Part shown: positions 5,642-8,372 of the stretch, piece after piece
Layout: every line of letters begins with the position of its first letter
How positions within the stretch are numbered: the first letter of the stretch is position 1
Assembly: GCA_913062735.1 (NCBI GenBank)
Contig: CAJXWI010000089.1
Location: 1-8,372 of the forward strand
Reading direction: 5' to 3'
Origin: an uncultured Arcobacter sp.
Lineage (GTDB): Bacteria; Campylobacterota; Campylobacteria; Campylobacterales; Arcobacteraceae
Length of the DNA stretch: 8,372 nucleotides
Program-made: the position numbers and the translations under genes
The notes under the pieces: model-generated
What the model saw: only the letters and a program-made list of their open reading frames with translations
Database searches by the model: none
What the model was told of the DNA's origin: nothing

Positions 5642-7633
5642 ATATAAATCAAAATTTTTCAAAGAAAAATCAATCAAAGAATCGTGGTAAGGACCCTTAA
5701 AATACTGTGTTGCACTGGAAATTTTTAAATCTTGAATCAATTGAACTCCTGTCAAAAAATCTGCATCTTGGTCATTTAAAATAGCCTTAATAAGTGAAAC
5801 TTGTATAGAAGCATCTGCATATTGGTTTGATTGTAATAAAGCTGCTACTATTAAGTACATTGTGTATTTATCTTCTAAACCATAACTTGCTTGTAATTTT
5901 TCAAGAATTTCAATTGTTTCTTGTGATTTTCCTTTATGCAGTTTAAGTAAAGCTTTTGTTCTTAAATAAGAAGGAGTTGTTTTTCCTGTAATATCTAAAT
6001 GAGCTCTATCAAATAGACTAAGAGCTTTTAAAATATCAACATAAAATGAAGTAATAATTAAAGGACCTTCTAAAAAGTTATTATTAAGAACCAAAGGAAT
6101 ACTGTCTTGTAATCGTATACGATAAGCAAAGTCACTCTCCCCTTTTTGTTTAATGCTTAATTTAAGTAAATAAACAAGAGGATCTCTATAATAATCTTTT
6201 AACAAGGGTTCTTTTATTGTAAGCTCACCTTTTTTCATACTGTCTAAAAATGATAAAGATTTGTAAAAGACAGAATGTTCATAATCTTTAGAATTTCCTT
6301 TTACATTAAATTTCTCATCCATAAATAATTTATATAAACTGTGTCCAAAATAAACAAATAATCCATCATTTGACTTAACATTACTTTGAATATATTCTTT
6401 ATCTCTTACTTTTAGGTGTATTTTATCTGCTGTTATTAGTGTCATAACGGCATAAAGTTTATTTCCAGGATTAAGTTTATAGGCTTTTTCAAAGTATTTA
6501 AAGGCATTGTGATAATCATTTATTTGTCCATAACAAAGGGCTAAATTGTAGTATACATAGGATTTTGTATCTTCTTTTATAAACTCTTTTAATTTCTTAA
6601 TTCTTATAATTGGATCATCTTTTATTATATTTAGAAAATTAATATTGTAATCTAACATTTCTTCTAAAGAATCCAAATTCTGGCGTGATTTGAATATAAA
6701 TCCTTTTGCAGAATCATAAATAATTTCTTCATTATCAGAAAAGATAAAAGGAGCAAAATAAATAACATAATCAATCATACGATCTTTTGAGAAATTTTTA
6801 ATAAAAGAAAAATATTCTTTACTGCTAAATTTATTTTTATTAAAATACATTTTTAAAGGCATACTTAAATTAGCAGAGAATATTGATTTTTTCTTGTTTA
6901 TAAGTGCTAGGTGCTCTTTTAGTTTAACAATTTCATTGGCTTTTAAATCTCTAAAAACCATTAACCAAAGAATTTTATGTTTTTTATCTAAATTAATAGT
7001 ATTTTCATAAGCGCGTTGCAAAAATATCTCTGCTTGAATATAATTTTTTACTTTTAAATGCAACATAGCCGTTTTTAAATGAAGAGGGAACTGCATTGTT
7101 TTTAGGATTGATATCGCTTTTTTATACTCTTTTAAAATAATATAAGTATCTGCCATCATTCGTTTAGAATGCTCGCTCATATTTTTATTTTTACGTCCAA
7201 TGCTAATAATAGCATCCAAATATTTCAATTCATTGGTGATTTGGTATAAATAATACGCAGCACTCATATAAGAATATGTTTGCGTCTTTTTTGCGGCTTT
7301 ATAATTGTATATTTTATTTAAATAAAGTTTTGCGTTGTGAATAGAGTTTAATTTATAATAAGCAATACCAATGTTTAAAAAAGAAGGAATTTGTATTACT
7401 TGTGCTGTTCGTTTTAAAATGGCAATGGATTTTTCATATTCTTCTTTTTCTAGAAGAAGAACTGCTTTATTAAATTCGACTTGTAAAGTCATATCTTCTT
7501 GATTCTTCTTTAGTTTATCGTACTTAATAACGATATCCGGAGTAGAATCTGTTAAACTTTTATTTTCATTTTTTGCACTTAAGGTACTTAAACAAAGAAA
7601 TAAACATAAAAATTTAAAAATATTTTTATTCAT
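5627..7633 (-). CDS. Secreted TPR-repeat protein, candidate PflA-like flagellar motor scaffold
   Basis: 668-residue protein starting with a signal peptide (MNKNIFKF, hydrophobic LCLFLCLSTL, cleavage after LSA near residue 20), so it should act in the periplasm. The rest is helical with many TPR-like pairs. Examples are FNKAVLLLEKEEYEKSIAIL (about 54-73), FLNIGIAYYKLNSIHNAKLYL (85-105) and a textbook repeat YYNLALCYGQINDYHNAFKYF (361-381) ending in LNP; further weaker pairs lie near 165-215 and 555-620. In Campylobacter and Helicobacter, PflA is a secreted TPR protein of similar size that, with PflB, builds the periplasmic disk holding the stators. Its place beside hook, switch and stator genes suggests that role. 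ATG at 7633 follows the previous stop by one base; a longer reading start at 7672 would put charged residues before the signal. Being TPR-based, it could also be another motility protein. Confidence 0.7.
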   Translation of the reverse strand: MNKNIFKFLCLFLCLSTLSAKNENKSLTDSTPDIVIKYDKLKKNQEDMTLQVEFNKAVLLLEKEEYEKSIAILKRTAQVIQIPSFLNIGIAYYKLNSIHNAKLYLNKIYNYKAAKKTQTYSYMSAAYYLYQITNELKYLDAIISIGRKNKNMSEHSKRMMADTYIILKEYKKAISILKTMQFPLHLKTAMLHLKVKNYIQAEIFLQRAYENTINLDKKHKILWLMVFRDLKANEIVKLKEHLALINKKKSIFSANLSMPLKMYFNKNKFSSKEYFSFIKNFSKDRMIDYVIYFAPFIFSDNEEIIYDSAKGFIFKSRQNLDSLEEMLDYNINFLNIIKDDPIIRIKKLKEFIKEDTKSYVYYNLALCYGQINDYHNAFKYFEKAYKLNPGNKLYAVMTLITADKIHLKVRDKEYIQSNVKSNDGLFVYFGHSLYKLFMDEKFNVKGNSKDYEHSVFYKSLSFLDSMKKGELTIKEPLLKDYYRDPLVYLLKLSIKQKGESDFAYRIRLQDSIPLVLNNNFLEGPLIITSFYVDILKALSLFDRAHLDITGKTTPSYLRTKALLKLHKGKSQETIEILEKLQASYGLEDKYTMYLIVAALLQSNQYADASIQVSLIKAILNDQDADFLTGVQLIQDLKISSATQYFKGPYHDSLIDFSLKNFDLYLESL

Positions 7634-7634
7634 A

Positions 7635-7964
7635 TTAGACCATTGTATTAACTTGAGAATACAATTCTTCAATTCTTTTTTCTAAAACAACAACCTTACC
7701 TTTGATATTGTTATTGTCTATACGTAATTCTTGAGCTTCATCTCTAGCACTTTGTAAATTATCATGATTTGCTTTCATAGCAGTAGCATCAGATTTTAAT
7801 TGATTTTCAAGTTTTTTTACCAAACTATGATATCTATCACCATCTTCGCTTAATAAGTTTTTTTCTTCATTTACTTTTCGGTATAAGGTTTTATAAACAC
7901 TCATACTCGAAAAAAAATACATTGATAAAACACCTAATATCATCACTAATACAAGATTTTCCAC
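7635..7964 (-). CDS. Small membrane-anchored coiled-coil protein, function unknown
   Basis: 109 residues, not recognised. Residues 4-20 (LVLVMILGVLSMYFFSS) form one membrane helix at the N-terminus. Residues about 28-107 are continuous, strongly charged helix with heptad-like spacing (for example HSLVKKLENQLKSD, 46-59, and IKGKVVVLEKRIEELYSQV, 87-105), so a coiled coil is likely. The topology cannot be settled from sequence. The start is GTG at 7964, supported by AAGGA seven bases upstream; the next ATG (7943) would remove part of the membrane helix. It lies 45 bases after flgE, with a hairpin between, and one base before the PflA-like gene, so it is probably co-translated with it. A role in motor or stator scaffold assembly is a guess from position only. 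Confidence 0.75.
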   Translation of the reverse strand: MENLVLVMILGVLSMYFFSSMSVYKTLYRKVNEEKNLLSEDGDRYHSLVKKLENQLKSDATAMKANHDNLQSARDEAQELRIDNNNIKGKVVVLEKRIEELYSQVNTMV

Positions 7965-7981
7965 GTTTATTTCCTTCTTAT

Positions 7982-8003
7982 ATAAAGAGCCAAAGCTCTT
8001 TAT
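7982..8003 (-). terminator. Nine-base-pair intercistronic hairpin after flgE
   Basis: ATAAAGAGC (7982-7990) and GCTCTTTAT (7995-8003) are a perfect nine-base-pair inverted repeat with a four-base loop, starting six bases after the flgE stop codon. The arms hold some A/T runs, but there is no long T-tract after the stem on either strand. It may be a partial terminator, an RNA-stabilising 3' end or a processing site between the abundant hook message and the genes below. The ribosome site of the next gene begins about six bases past the stem. Confidence 0.5.
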
Positions 8004-8009
8004 TATATA

Positions 8010-8372
8010 TTATCGTTTTAAGGCTATTAATGTTGTTAATAGTGAATCTGCTGTAGTAATTGATTTTGCATTGGCCTCAAAAGCTCTTTGAAATACCATT
8101 AGGTTAACCAAACTCTCAGATAAATCAGCTGTTGATAACTCTAAAGATTTAGACTCTATTAAAGCTGTTTTATTATTGTTTACATTAAAAATAGCATCGC
8201 CTGAATTATTGGTTTTTTGATACAAGTTATCTCCAATTGCTTCTAACCCACGCATATTGTTAAACTTAGCAACTGAAATTTGACCAATAGCATATTCTGC
8301 ACCATCTTGTTTCATAGTTACTAAACCTGTTTCATCTACTGAAAATTCACCAAAAGCACTGTCTGATATGCT
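8010..8372 (-). CDS. flgE: Flagellar hook protein FlgE, C-terminal part; N-terminus beyond window edge
   Basis: 120 in-frame residues from the right edge to the TAA at 8012-8010. They show the end of a FlgE/FlgF/FlgG-family axial protein: FGEFSVDETGLVT, IGQISVAKFNNMRGLEAIGDNLYQ, then the C-terminal signature LELSTADLSESLVNLMVFQRAFEANAKSITTAD and a short LLTTLIALKR tail. The long beta-strand region and the FNN-GLE-GDNLYQ pattern fit hook protein FlgE better than the shorter rod proteins. FlgE polymerises into the universal joint outside the cell. Apparent starts inside the visible part, such as the ATG at 8315, are internal methionines because the family domain continues upstream without a stop. 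A FlgE-like paralogue cannot be excluded without the missing N-terminal part. Confidence 0.88.
   Translation of the reverse strand, partial: SISDSAFGEFSVDETGLVTMKQDGAEYAIGQISVAKFNNMRGLEAIGDNLYQKTNNSGDAIFNVNNNKTALIESKSLELSTADLSESLVNLMVFQRAFEANAKSITTADSLLTTLIALKR

Noticed and set aside
8002..8007. TATAAT on the minus strand considered as a separate promoter for the coiled-coil gene
   Set aside because: No TG extension and no -35; such hexamers are frequent by chance in DNA this AT-rich. Kept only as a note within the hairpin finding.
1..8372. CRISPR array, tRNA, rRNA, insertion sequence, attachment site or defence genes
   Set aside because: No repeat-spacer pattern, cloverleaf, transposase-like frame or terminal inverted repeats were seen by reading; the minus strand is filled with flagellar genes.

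Overview
The window is a solid, single-strand (minus) flagellar gene block from an AT-rich bacterium, very probably an Arcobacter-like member of the Campylobacterota. The reasons are the low GC content, FlhF followed directly by FlhG, a FlgJ reduced to its rod-binding domain, a FliY-type switch protein, and a large secreted TPR protein resembling the PflA scaffold of epsilonproteobacterial motors. The genus is inferred from style and gene content, not from a database match. No tRNA, rRNA, CRISPR array, insertion sequence or phage gene was seen, and no gene on the plus strand is credible.

In transcription order (from high to low coordinates) the layout is as follows. First comes the C-terminal 120 residues of a hook protein FlgE, running off the right edge. 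A strong intercistronic hairpin follows. Next is a 109-residue membrane-anchored coiled-coil protein of unknown function (GTG start), and one base after it a 668-residue secreted TPR protein (PflA-like). The only real gap (about 130 bases, 5498-5626) carries an extended -10 promoter and a perfect Shine-Dalgarno sequence. They appear to start a second, very compact transcription unit: FlaG-like protein, FliY, MotA, MotB, FlgJ, FlgN-like chaperone, FlgA, FlhF and FlhG (cut by the left edge). Within this unit the genes overlap or lie 0-10 bases apart, which suggests translational coupling.

Together the genes cover the mechanics of one polar flagellar motor. FlgE is hook. FlgA and FlgJ serve P-ring and rod assembly. 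The FlgN-like protein is a likely export chaperone. FliY is rotor/C-ring. MotA and MotB are the stator. The PflA-like protein, possibly with its small neighbour, is a candidate periplasmic scaffold for the stator ring. FlhF and FlhG set flagellar position and number. The MotA sequence carries the threonines and flanking motifs of sodium-driven PomA rather than those of proton-driven MotA.

I found no defence system or mobile element. The least explained items are the small coiled-coil gene at 7635-7964, the divergent FlaG-like protein, the Cys-rich MotB N-terminus, the eroded phosphatase motif in FliY, and the hairpin at 7982-8003.
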